Positions 16,284-24,588 of a stretch of DNA of 64,000 bases are shown here, one piece after another. The position numbers were made by a program, and so were the translations under genes. Location: contig NZ_JAJBZG010000005.1 in the NCBI RefSeq assembly GCF_020552705.1, positions 744,001-808,000 of the forward strand. The letters are read 5' to 3'. Source of the stretch: Christiangramia sediminis (lineage in GTDB: Bacteria > Bacteroidota > Bacteroidia > Flavobacteriales > Flavobacteriaceae). Numbering within the stretch: the stretch's first letter is position 1; every line of letters begins with the position of its first letter. The notes beneath the pieces are model-generated. The model saw nothing but the letters and a program-made list of their open reading frames with translations. It was not told the origin of the DNA and searched no databases.

Positions 16284-18752
16284 ATGAAAAGAGCGGAATT
16301 AATTGGGCTGGCAGAAACCTGGTTTTCAAATCAGGGATGGAAGCCATTTAAATTTCAGAAGGATAGCTGGAATGCTTATTTACAGAAGAAAAATGGCTTA
16401 CTAAATGCACCCACAGGAAGTGGAAAGACTTATGGATTATGGGTTCCTATTGTTCTGGACTATATCAAGAAGAACCCAAATTATAAGACCGAGCATAAAA
16501 AAGGACTCAAAGCCATTTGGATAACACCTTTAAGAGCACTTTCGGTAGAAATCGAACAGGCTGCGACCAGGTTTGCTGAAGAGATGGGAACTCAATTCAC
16601 TGTTGGAATAAGGACGGGGGATACATCCCAGAAGGAACGCGCGGCCCAGAAAAAAGCGATGCCAGATCTTTTGATCACCACCCCGGAAAGCCTGCATCTC
16701 CTGTTATCCTCAAAGAACTACGATAAGACCTTTAAGGGTCTGCAGGCAATAGTGATCGATGAGTGGCATGAACTTTTAGGGACTAAACGCGGTGTACAGG
16801 TTGAACTGGCATTATCCAGATTGAAAACTGTATCTAAAGACCTTCGAATTTGGGGAATTTCTGCAACTATTGGAAATCTTGATCAGGCGAGGGAAGTCCT
16901 GTTGGGTCCCGAATCTGAAGCTTTTGAGAACTCAGTAATGATAAGAGCTAATCTGAAAAAGAAAATAGAAGTCCGTTCTATCATTCCCGAGAAAATGGAG
17001 AAATTTCCCTGGCGTGGCCATTTGGGATTACATCTTATTGATGAGGTGGTACCAGTTATCAATAACTCCAGAACAACGCTGCTTTTTACCAATACCAGGT
17101 CTCAATGCGAACTCTGGTTTCAGAAATTAATGCATAAGTATCCTGAATTTGCCGGTGAAGTCGCCATGCATCATGGTAGTATTAATAAAGAAACCAGGCT
17201 CTGGGTAGAGCAGGCAATTCGAAATGAAAGTCTGAAAGCAGTGGTTTGTACTTCCAGCCTAGACCTGGGAGTCGATTTTGCACCCGTAGAAACGATTATT
17301 CAAATAGGGGGTCCTAAAGGTGTTGCCCGGTTTTTACAACGGGCGGGTAGAAGTGGGCATCAGCCGGGAAAATTGAGTGTGATCTATTTTTTACCTACCC
17401 ATGCCATTGAGCTTATTGAAGCTTCAGCGCTGCAAAAAGCGGTGGAAAAACAGGCTGTGGAAGATAGAATTCCGTATTTGATGAGCTTTGATGTGTTAGT
17501 ACAGTATTTAAATTCACTTGCTGTCTCCAATGGATTTTATCCAAAAGAGATCTATCCCGAGATCGCTTCCACTTTTTGCTTTCAGGGAATTACCGATGAA
17601 CAGTGGACCTGGATCCTGAATTTTATAACCAAAGGGAGTCAAAGTTTACAGGCTTACGACGAATATAAAAAAGTTGAGATCGAAGAGGATGGCAAGTTTA
17701 AAATAAACAATCGTGGAGTGGCCATGCGTCACCGACTTCAAATTGGAACCATAGTTAGCGATGCCATGCTGAGTGTGAAATATATGAAAGGCGGCTATAT
17801 TGGAACTATTGAAGAATGGTTCATCTCCAAACTCAAACCGGGAGATGTATTCACCTTCGCCGGTAGAAATCTGGAGCTGGTGCGCATTAAAAATATGCAG
17901 GTACTGGTAAGAAAATCTTCCAAAAAAACCTCTAAAGTTCCAAGCTGGATGGGTGGTAGAATGACCTTCTCCGCACAAATGAGTGAATTGCTCAGAGAAG
18001 AAATGTTCACCGCTTCTATATTAACCGAGGGGCAGAAGTCAACAAAAGAACTTGAAGCTTTATCAGGTATTTTTGAAAGACAGAAAAGAGAATCTATCAT
18101 TCCTAAAAGCGATGAGTTTCTGATAGAAACATTTAAGACCAGGGAGGGCTATCATGCCGTGTTTTATCCATTTGAGGGTAGGTTCGTACATGAAGCTTTA
18201 GGAAGTTTGCTGGCTTACCGGATTAGTCTTTTATCACCTATAAGCTTTTCCATCGCTTTTAATGATTATGGTTTTGAATTGCTTTCAGATCAGGAGATCG
18301 ACATGCAACAGGTGCTTGATAATAATCTTTTTAGCGCAGAGTATTTAATGGACGATCTATATAAAAGTTTGAATGCAACCGAAATGGCTAGACGGAAATT
18401 TAGAGACATTGCGGTGGTGGCGGGTCTCGTTTTTACCGGCTATCCCAATAAATTGGTAAAGAGCAAACATCTTCAGTCTAATTCGCAATTGCTCTTCAGC
18501 GTATTCAGAGATTATGAAGAGGATAATTTATTGTATCAGCAGGCATTCAGGGAAACTTTTGAACATCAACTGGAAGAGGGGAGATTGAGAGTTTCCCTGG
18601 AACGAATTGAAGAACAAAATATAGTATGGAGAAAATGTGAAAAACCAACGCCTTTTTCTTTTCCGATTATTACCGATAGATTACGGGAGAAATTGTCTTC
18701 AGAAAAACTCGAAGATCGTATTAAAAGAATGCTGAAGCAACTGGAAAAATAA
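16284..18752 (+). CDS. Ligase-associated Lhr-like DEXH-box DNA helicase
   Basis: An 822-residue superfamily 2 helicase. Walker A is PTGSGKT (43-49), the DEXH box is DEWH (159-162), SATIG follows as motif III, and QRAGRSGHQPGK is motif VI. The C-terminal half is the Lhr-type winged-helix and beta-barrel region. These helicases translocate 3'-5' on single-stranded DNA. It starts one base after the ligase stop. Its stop codon directly abuts the stop of the converging YagU-like gene with no gap and no terminator. The fourth usual member, the PdeM endonuclease, is not found next to it. Confidence 0.92.
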   Translation: MKRAELIGLAETWFSNQGWKPFKFQKDSWNAYLQKKNGLLNAPTGSGKTYGLWVPIVLDYIKKNPNYKTEHKKGLKAIWITPLRALSVEIEQAATRFAEEMGTQFTVGIRTGDTSQKERAAQKKAMPDLLITTPESLHLLLSSKNYDKTFKGLQAIVIDEWHELLGTKRGVQVELALSRLKTVSKDLRIWGISATIGNLDQAREVLLGPESEAFENSVMIRANLKKKIEVRSIIPEKMEKFPWRGHLGLHLIDEVVPVINNSRTTLLFTNTRSQCELWFQKLMHKYPEFAGEVAMHHGSINKETRLWVEQAIRNESLKAVVCTSSLDLGVDFAPVETIIQIGGPKGVARFLQRAGRSGHQPGKLSVIYFLPTHAIELIEASALQKAVEKQAVEDRIPYLMSFDVLVQYLNSLAVSNGFYPKEIYPEIASTFCFQGITDEQWTWILNFITKGSQSLQAYDEYKKVEIEEDGKFKINNRGVAMRHRLQIGTIVSDAMLSVKYMKGGYIGTIEEWFISKLKPGDVFTFAGRNLELVRIKNMQVLVRKSSKKTSKVPSWMGGRMTFSAQMSELLREEMFTASILTEGQKSTKELEALSGIFERQKRESIIPKSDEFLIETFKTREGYHAVFYPFEGRFVHEALGSLLAYRISLLSPISFSIAFNDYGFELLSDQEIDMQQVLDNNLFSAEYLMDDLYKSLNATEMARRKFRDIAVVAGLVFTGYPNKLVKSKHLQSNSQLLFSVFRDYEEDNLLYQQAFRETFEHQLEEGRLRVSLERIEEQNIVWRKCEKPTPFSFPIITDRLREKLSSEKLEDRIKRMLKQLEK

Positions 18753-19262
18753 CTATTCCCTGAGCTGTTTATCCAGATAATGTCTTACCAGCTCTGTGGT
18801 AACACCAAAAGCAACATGAGCAAAAAGCTCATTCATCTGCATTCTAATAGGAATATCTGTTGGTTTGGGTTCAAGTCCAAGAATTGGTAAAGAAGTTTCA
18901 TGAGTAGAGGCCCAGGTAGTGGCGCCAAATACAATCCCGTCCATTGGTCTAAGGCCAAATCTATTTTTCTTACCATAGCCATAAGCTGCACCCAGCGAAC
19001 CACCAATAGGAATGTTCACAAGTTGCTCGGCTAGAGCCTCATTTTGAGTACTTACGGGAGTGCCCGTGATCTTGGTTGAAAGATCATCTACGATCTTTAT
19101 TTGAGCGGAACGTTGTTCTATTTTTCTTACCGGAAGGAATTGTTCAATGAGGCTTTTTACCGCCGATCCTGCCAGCCCTCCAACAAAACCTGCAAGCAGG
19201 CTGCGGCTGGTATTAGACATATATGAATCTTTCTGAAGAAATGTACTTACGCTCATAATCAT
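18753..19262 (-). CDS. YagU family (DUF1440) membrane-associated protein
   Basis: A 169-residue protein with a glycine-rich hydrophobic segment (SLLAGFVGGLAGSAVKSLIEQ, about residues 20-40) and further weakly hydrophobic segments. The C-terminal part, with LPILGLEP and MNELFAHVAFGVTTELVRHYL, resembles the end of E. coli YagU, an inner-membrane protein tied to acid resistance. The ATG at 19262 was chosen because a TTG-N19-TAAAATTG promoter ends three bases before it; MSNTSRSLLAG, 14 codons in, is an alternative start. Function unknown. Confidence 0.72.
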   Translation of the reverse strand: MIMSVSTFLQKDSYMSNTSRSLLAGFVGGLAGSAVKSLIEQFLPVRKIEQRSAQIKIVDDLSTKITGTPVSTQNEALAEQLVNIPIGGSLGAAYGYGKKNRFGLRPMDGIVFGATTWASTHETSLPILGLEPKPTDIPIRMQMNELFAHVAFGVTTELVRHYLDKQLRE

Positions 19263-19265
19263 TTT

Positions 19266-19295
19266 CAATTTTACAGAATAAAACTATTTAATCAA
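19266..19295 (-). promoter_or_regulatory. Promoter of the YagU-like gene (predicts leaderless mRNA)
   Basis: On the minus strand: TTG (19295-19293), 19 bases, TAAAATTG (19273-19266), one mismatch to TAnnTTTG. The ATG begins only three bases after the box. Confidence 0.6.
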
Positions 19296-19324
19296 CTTTG
19301 TTTGCACAATGATTTAACATGTAT

Positions 19325-19356
19325 TTGGCATTGCTCGCTCAAAATTGATATTTTTG
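19325..19356 (+). promoter_or_regulatory. Promoter of the omega-amidase gene (predicts leaderless mRNA)
   Basis: TTG (19325-19327), 21 bases, TATTTTTG (19349-19356), an exact -7 box. The ATG at 19360 is three bases downstream. It also shows that the TTG at 19345, which would extend the frame, is inside the promoter. Confidence 0.6.
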
Positions 19357-19359
19357 AAT

Positions 19360-20139
19360 ATGAGTGAAAAATTAAATATCGCATTTATACAGGCGAATCT
19401 TAAATGGGAAGATTCTGAAGCGAACAGGAAATTATTTTCAGCAGAGATTGAAAAGATCTCAGATGATGTGGAGCTGATCATTTTACCTGAAATGTTCACC
19501 ACGGGATTTAGTATGAACGCCGAAGAACTCGCTGAAGAAACAGAAGCTGAAACCCTGGAATGGATGAGAAAAACAGCCAGGGAAAAATCTGCAGCGATAA
19601 CAGGAAGTGTTATAATTTCTGAAAATGCTAATTATTACAACCGTTTGTTTTTCGTTTTCCCCGACGGCTCTTATAAACTCTATGATAAAAGACACACCTT
19701 TACCCTGGCAAAAGAAGATGAAACCTATACGGGAGGCACTGAAAGATTAATTGTGGAATATAAAGGCTGGAAGATCTGCCCGCTTATTTGCTACGATCTT
19801 AGATTCCCGGTATGGGCAAGAAACACGGTAGATTATGATCTTTTGATCTATGTTGCCAACTGGCCGAAAAAGAGAATAAACGCCTGGGATGCTTTACTTA
19901 AAGCAAGGGCGATTGAAAATATGGCTTATTGTATTGGTCTTAATAGAACTGGTGAAGATGGCGATGGTTATGTTTACAACGGTCATTCTGCAGCTTATGA
20001 TCCGCTGGGAGCAGAACTTACCGAACTTGACCGGACCGATGAATTTATTGCCGAATTCAGTATTGAAAAAGCAAGTTTGAACGAGGTGAGGACTCAACTG
20101 AAATTCTTACAGGATCGGGATAAGTTTACTTTAAACTAA
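19360..20139 (+). CDS. Omega-amidase / nitrilase family amidohydrolase (YafV-like)
   Basis: A 259-residue carbon-nitrogen hydrolase. The catalytic triad is Glu44 (PEMFTTGF), Lys110 (YDKRHTF) and Cys144 (LICYDLRFP). The sequence around the triad resembles omega-amidases (YafV/NIT2), which hydrolyse alpha-ketoglutaramate and alpha-ketosuccinamate, damage products of glutamine and asparagine transamination. The cytoplasmic location follows from the lack of a signal peptide. The gene overlaps the converging lipoprotein gene by 14 bp at its 3' end. Confidence 0.87.
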   Translation: MSEKLNIAFIQANLKWEDSEANRKLFSAEIEKISDDVELIILPEMFTTGFSMNAEELAEETEAETLEWMRKTAREKSAAITGSVIISENANYYNRLFFVFPDGSYKLYDKRHTFTLAKEDETYTGGTERLIVEYKGWKICPLICYDLRFPVWARNTVDYDLLIYVANWPKKRINAWDALLKARAIENMAYCIGLNRTGEDGDGYVYNGHSAAYDPLGAELTELDRTDEFIAEFSIEKASLNEVRTQLKFLQDRDKFTLN

Positions 20140-21730
20140 AGGTTTCCACTTTATCCCAGTTGCTTCTTACATCAATCGTGTCTGGATAATAAAGTATCCT
20201 TTCCGGCTTCCGTTTCTTTAGGTAGCTACCCGTGTCCCATTTCATATTTGCGTTGGCATCGTAAATAACCCGGACTAGAAAATCTCCCGGATTCAGGAAA
20301 TCGAAGGTGAAATTTCCCGAATTTTCTGAATATTGTTCTGCCAGCACCTCTCCCTTTGTGGAAGTAAGCTGAACAATGATGGGGTAAGATTCGATATTCT
20401 GGATATTCAGGATGATCCTTCCGTAATCTGAAACTGCTTTGGTGCGAACACTCTGAACAATAGTGTCATTGGTAGTCTGAAAAAGATCGGTGATAGCTCC
20501 CGGGAATGCTGAAACCTGGTAATTATTTTCCGGGATTTTCTCAAATTTCAAAACCACTTCATTTTTCATGGGGAAGAATTCAGAGGTAAAAGGAACTTCT
20601 GTAGAATCCTTGTCCATGATCTTTATAAATTCATCTGAGTGATCCACTATTGGAGTGTTAGCCTTGAATTTGAAATCTTTATTTATTCCGCCGGTTTCTG
20701 TACTCACGATTAAAGAATCTCTGTCTAGGGTTCCTAATCTTGCCAGCAAAGTATCGCGGGTATTTGGTGTTACGACCTCAAAACTTAAGCTGTCCAGTTC
20801 GGGTTTTATGTTGTACCAGTAATAAAGGCTGTCTTTTTCCGCATCTTTTATAATGCGATATTCAAAACCTTCCGGCCTGGCAGAAAGTAAATTTATTGAA
20901 AGACTATCCAGATCTGGTGTTCCTTCATATCCAAATAAGATCTGATTTCCTTTTAAATGCGAGGGACGTTTGGGGTTGAAATCCAGTTCTTCCTTAAAAA
21001 CGGTAATTTCATAAGTACTATCTGTGGGAATTGTAACATTTTCAGCAATAAACCCAATTTTTTCAGATTTCGGGTTGTAAAGATAATTGTCATTTTTATC
21101 CATGATACCCACCATTTTATAGGTTCCCGCTTTTAAATTCTCCAGGGAAAAAGTGAAGGTGCTATCTTGCGAATAGGTTACATATCTGGGTGTCTCTTTA
21201 TAAACTATAGAATCTGTATAGGTAGAATCTACTTCATATAACATCACTGAAATTGGTTGAGAGGGAGCTTTGAGTCGGGCGTCTTTTACCGTACCCGAAA
21301 CCATCAGTGAATCTATATAATCTCCCGTTGAAAAAACATATTTGAAATAGTTATAAGGGTTGGCTTCGTTGTTGTCTACGATGCTTTTTCCAAAGTTGAT
21401 AGCGTAAGTGGTGTTTTCCTCGAGAGTGTCAAATATCTCTATTTTAATATCCTTTCTGGCAGTTCCTAAAGGCATAATGCTGGGTTTAGGATCCATAGGC
21501 GGGGAAACGATGATCTGCTGCTGAGGTTTGTCTAATTTAATGTACTCATCAAAATAGATCCTTATTTCATTTTTATCGAACTGTGTGCTGTAATTCTCAG
21601 GATTGGCCCGAATAAATGTTGGCGGTTCTTCATCTATAGGTCCACCTTCGGGCATTCCCTTTTTGGCACACTGTACCATGGTGAAAAGCAAGATCAAAAC
21701 TATAACAAATCCGGGTATTCTTTTTTTCAT
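20126..21730 (-). CDS. Ig-like domain lipoprotein
   Basis: A 534-residue predicted lipoprotein with lipobox TMVQC (Cys21). Residues about 35-135 form an SbsA-type Ig-like domain (PPTFIRANPENYSTQFDKNEIRIYFDEYIKL). Carboxypeptidase-regulatory-like beta-sandwich segments follow (SGTVKDARLKAPSQPISVML near residue 145; GDFLVRVIYDANANMKWDTG near residue 490). It is a conserved Bacteroidota envelope protein of unknown function, probably facing the periplasm. If the AraC/haloperoxidase islet were absent, comF would lie just upstream on the same strand. Confidence 0.82.
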   Translation of the reverse strand: MKKRIPGFVIVLILLFTMVQCAKKGMPEGGPIDEEPPTFIRANPENYSTQFDKNEIRIYFDEYIKLDKPQQQIIVSPPMDPKPSIMPLGTARKDIKIEIFDTLEENTTYAINFGKSIVDNNEANPYNYFKYVFSTGDYIDSLMVSGTVKDARLKAPSQPISVMLYEVDSTYTDSIVYKETPRYVTYSQDSTFTFSLENLKAGTYKMVGIMDKNDNYLYNPKSEKIGFIAENVTIPTDSTYEITVFKEELDFNPKRPSHLKGNQILFGYEGTPDLDSLSINLLSARPEGFEYRIIKDAEKDSLYYWYNIKPELDSLSFEVVTPNTRDTLLARLGTLDRDSLIVSTETGGINKDFKFKANTPIVDHSDEFIKIMDKDSTEVPFTSEFFPMKNEVVLKFEKIPENNYQVSAFPGAITDLFQTTNDTIVQSVRTKAVSDYGRIILNIQNIESYPIIVQLTSTKGEVLAEQYSENSGNFTFDFLNPGDFLVRVIYDANANMKWDTGSYLKKRKPERILYYPDTIDVRSNWDKVETFSLK

Positions 21731-21796
21731 AGATATAGATGAAAACTAAAATCTTTTAGCAAAGAAACAATTATTTTGAATTACAACGCAAAGCTT

Positions 21797-21812
21797 AATC
21801 TGTAATTGCCAT
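21797..21812 (-). repeat. Left 16-bp direct repeat, matching the 3' end of comF
   Basis: AATCTGTAATTGCCAT, identical to 24591-24606 in the same orientation. On the minus strand it encodes MAITD followed by a TAA stop, exactly as comF ends in MAITD and TGA. It may be an attachment-site-like duplication. Confidence 0.45.
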
Positions 21813-22064
21813 TATCCTGCCTTTCGATTTTATATTCGTTTTGGTATAATTAATCATAGGTAGCAGACTTAAGCAAAGCAGCTCTTTCATTTAAGATAGT
21901 TTTTACGGTTGAATCTAGTATATTAAATTTTATTCTAATCTACACAGTTATACTCTGAACTACCAATAATTCCATAAGGATAAATTAAAATATAATTTTT
22001 CAAATGCGGCCTACGAGCCTTAAAATCAATGTTTGCCCTACCATCGAACAAGGCGATTTTTAAT

Positions 22065-22084
22065 TATTTTTAAATTTAAAAATA
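22065..22084. promoter_or_regulatory. 20-bp perfect AT palindrome upstream of the AraC gene
   Basis: TATTTTTAAA followed by its reverse complement, 25 bp before the ATG. The position suits an operator for autoregulation, but an all-AT palindrome in AT-rich DNA is weak evidence. Confidence 0.3.
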
Positions 22085-22109
22085 CTGGTGTTCAATTTCA
22101 GGTTTAAGG

Positions 22110-22940
22110 ATGATATTCAAAAGTATTTATCCCTGTGTAGCTTTACAGGAATACGTTAGCCTGTACAGGATACGTCATTTTATTATTCCGAGGAACTTAG
22201 GAACTTCTCCTAAACCATATCCACCACATCCTGAGCAGTCTATAATATTTTACCCCAGAGGGGCTGAGGTTACTAATTTTCCCGGAGAAAATTCAAAGAC
22301 AATAAGGCCACGATCTGTGCTGGCCGGGCAATTTACAAAACGTATAGACCGCTGGAGTATTCATAATGAGCTCCTTATCATTCTGGTGGTCTTCAGGCCG
22401 GGTGCACTCCATCGCTTAACAGGGATCCCCTTTAGTCTTCTTATAGATAGAGTTATAGATCTAGAGGCTGTTTATCCGCAAAAAGCAAGAGAGGTCAATG
22501 AAAGATTAGGTAGTTGTGAAAATTATGAGCAGATGATCGGGATCATCGAGACTTTTTTATTAAGCTTAACCGCAAACCCTAAAATGCTAGCGAGACGACC
22601 TGACAGGATTTTTGAATTAATGGTGATAAATAATGCCAATTATAGTCTGGATTGGCTTGCGCGGGAAGCATGCTTGTCAATTCGCCAGCTTGAAAGAAAA
22701 TCCCAGGAATACCTGGGGGTTAGCCCCAAATTTTTTACCCGTATTGCCAGATTTAACCGGTCATATTATATGAGCATGCAAGATCATGGTCTCGATTGGT
22801 TAGATGTAGCTCTTTACTGTGGCTATCATGACTATCAGCATCTGGTGAAAGACTATAAAGAATTTGCACATACCACCCCAAGAAATTTTCTTGAAGAGGA
22901 ATCCCGGTCACTAGAAAGGGCACTGGGTTTAAACAGTTGA
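22110..22940 (+). CDS. AraC family transcriptional regulator
   Basis: A 276-residue regulator. The N-terminal half (about 1-165) resembles the DUF6597-type sensor domain (HPEQSIIFYPRG, then LIILVVFRPGALHRLTG). The C-terminal half is an AraC double helix-turn-helix: LDWLAREACLSIRQLERKSQEYLGVSPK near residues 180-208, then LDWLDVALYCGYHDYQHLVKDYKEFAHTTP near 226-257. The inducer is unknown. The haloperoxidase-type gene follows 111 bp downstream on the same strand and is the obvious candidate target. Confidence 0.88.
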   Translation: MIFKSIYPCVALQEYVSLYRIRHFIIPRNLGTSPKPYPPHPEQSIIFYPRGAEVTNFPGENSKTIRPRSVLAGQFTKRIDRWSIHNELLIILVVFRPGALHRLTGIPFSLLIDRVIDLEAVYPQKAREVNERLGSCENYEQMIGIIETFLLSLTANPKMLARRPDRIFELMVINNANYSLDWLAREACLSIRQLERKSQEYLGVSPKFFTRIARFNRSYYMSMQDHGLDWLDVALYCGYHDYQHLVKDYKEFAHTTPRNFLEEESRSLERALGLNS

Positions 22941-23051
22941 TTATCAATTTTTAATGTCGTTTTCTTACCACCAAAGAAAGCTTAAGAATGTTGAATTTTA
23001 TATAGGCAATCTATGAATTGTTCTTCTTAATGTTTAACTAATAACTCAATT

Positions 23052-24440
23052 ATGAAAACGACATTTAAATTTTTTGGCGGCCTTATATTTTTAATTGGTC
23101 TGGGATCTTGCGAAAAAGATCCAATTGAAACAAATGACTCTCAATTATTGAATTCAGCTGATGCAAAAGGCGTTCATAATTTTAATAATGGAATGCTCAA
23201 TTCGTACAGTAATGAAGTAGTACTAGAATGGAACGAACTATTAAGCGAGTCTATAGACAACCGAATGCCATTGCCGGCGGAATCTAAGATTTATGCAATG
23301 GTCACTTTGGCAATGCACGATGCTTTGAACAATGTAGTTCCAAAATATGAAACTTATGCACTGGATAATTCAGAAGTAGATGCAAGTGATATTTCGAAAA
23401 AGAATATCCATGCTATCTCTGATGCTGCGGTATCCCAGGCAGCAAGGGATATGATGGTTCAGCTTTTTCCTGCATCCACGGCTGCGGCAGATACCCGGTT
23501 GAGTTCTGTTCTTTCGAGCATACAGGATTCAGCTCTGAAAGATCGGGGAATTAATATTGGAAAAGAGGCGGCGGCGGCAGTACTTGAAAAAAGAGCAAAT
23601 GATTTCCCGCTGATTTTTCAAACATATATCGGAGGAACCGAGCCTGGAGAATACCGGGTTGATTATATGCCCTTTTTGGCCGCGAACCCACCTATCTGGC
23701 CAGCGAATGCCGCCTACGCTCCCAATATGGGCGAGTTGGCCCCTTTCGGGATCGAGTCTGGAGATCAGTTCAGGGATGAGGTGCCCTATCCTTTAAATTC
23801 CAGTGAATACGTGGCAGATTATAATGAGGTCAAAGCCCTGGGCTGTAATGCCTGCCCTTTAAGAACTGAGGAGCAAACTGAAATTGGAGCCTTCTGGATC
23901 GAGAGTAATGCCAGTTCCATGAACAGAATGGCCAGAGCCTTAATTGAAAATAGAAAATTGGATGGCTGGGAGGCAGCAAGATTAATAGGTCTTGTGGAAA
24001 TGGCTATAATTGATGCTTATATAGCATCTTTTGAGGGAAAAGATTATTTTAAATTATGGAGACCGGTTTCAGCTATAAGAGCCGGGGATTTTGACGGTGT
24101 TGATGCTACTGAAGGAGATCTTACATGGACCTCCAGTTTCTTCACCCCTCCAACAGCCGAATTTCCCTCAACCCATGCTTATGCTGGAGGTTCTGCGGCA
24201 GCTGTTTTTAAATCTTTTTTCAACAGCGATCATACAAATCTTAATCTTACCAGCCCGTATAATTTACCAGGAGTTGAACGGCATATAACAAGCTTTTCGC
24301 AAATGTCTTATGAAACTGCTATTTCCAGGATATATATTGGCTATCACTTTAGGCATGCAGTGGAAGTTGGGGAAAGACAGGGGAAGGAACTTGGAGAATA
24401 TGTATTCGCAAATAATTTGAGAGAACTAAAAAAGATCTAA
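23052..24440 (+). CDS. Vanadium-dependent haloperoxidase / PAP2-type acid phosphatase lipoprotein
   Basis: A 462-residue exported protein with a signal peptide ending in a lipobox-like GLGSC (Cys20). The C-terminal half carries the complete vanadate/phosphate-binding set with chloroperoxidase spacing: Lys330 and Arg337 (KDYFKLWRP), Ser373-Thr-His375 (PSTHAYAGGSAA), and Arg426 and His432 (SRIYIGYH). In haloperoxidases these hold vanadate, which with H2O2 oxidises halides; in related phosphatases the same residues catalyse phosphate-ester hydrolysis. Many bacterial lipoprotein members of this type remain untested, so either activity is possible. The helical N-terminal half is typical of the haloperoxidase branch. 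A terminator follows 22 bp after the stop. Confidence 0.82.
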   Translation: MKTTFKFFGGLIFLIGLGSCEKDPIETNDSQLLNSADAKGVHNFNNGMLNSYSNEVVLEWNELLSESIDNRMPLPAESKIYAMVTLAMHDALNNVVPKYETYALDNSEVDASDISKKNIHAISDAAVSQAARDMMVQLFPASTAAADTRLSSVLSSIQDSALKDRGINIGKEAAAAVLEKRANDFPLIFQTYIGGTEPGEYRVDYMPFLAANPPIWPANAAYAPNMGELAPFGIESGDQFRDEVPYPLNSSEYVADYNEVKALGCNACPLRTEEQTEIGAFWIESNASSMNRMARALIENRKLDGWEAARLIGLVEMAIIDAYIASFEGKDYFKLWRPVSAIRAGDFDGVDATEGDLTWTSSFFTPPTAEFPSTHAYAGGSAAAVFKSFFNSDHTNLNLTSPYNLPGVERHITSFSQMSYETAISRIYIGYHFRHAVEVGERQGKELGEYVFANNLRELKKI

Positions 24441-24461
24441 GAATATTGAATCGTTTCTAAT

Positions 24462-24494
24462 AAAAGTCCAGTCAAAAAAAGACTGGACTTTTTT
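24462..24494. terminator. Terminator after the haloperoxidase-type gene
   Basis: A perfect 12-bp stem (AAAAGTCCAGTC/GACTGGACTTTT) with an A7 loop and a T-rich tail. A-rich sequence on the other side lets it serve comF on the minus strand as well. Confidence 0.85.
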
Positions 24495-24588
24495 AATATT
24501 ATGTTGAACAAGAATACATAATTGAAGGGAGAGGATTCTTAAATTTAATAGATAATTACTTTCGTACTCGTGAAATTCTCTTCTAGAT

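Larger units (their letters stand above)
21731..22109. other. 379-bp intergenic region without a supported gene
   Basis: Very AT-rich. It contains the left 16-bp repeat (21797-21812) and a 20-bp palindrome (22065-22084). A 29-codon minus-strand frame ending near 21842 is too short and unrecognisable to call. No tRNA or clear promoter consensus was seen. Confidence 0.7.

Noticed and set aside
21842-21930. 29-codon minus-strand frame ending KSATYD
   Set aside because: It looks protein-like, but it is too short, has no start, and matches nothing I recognise.
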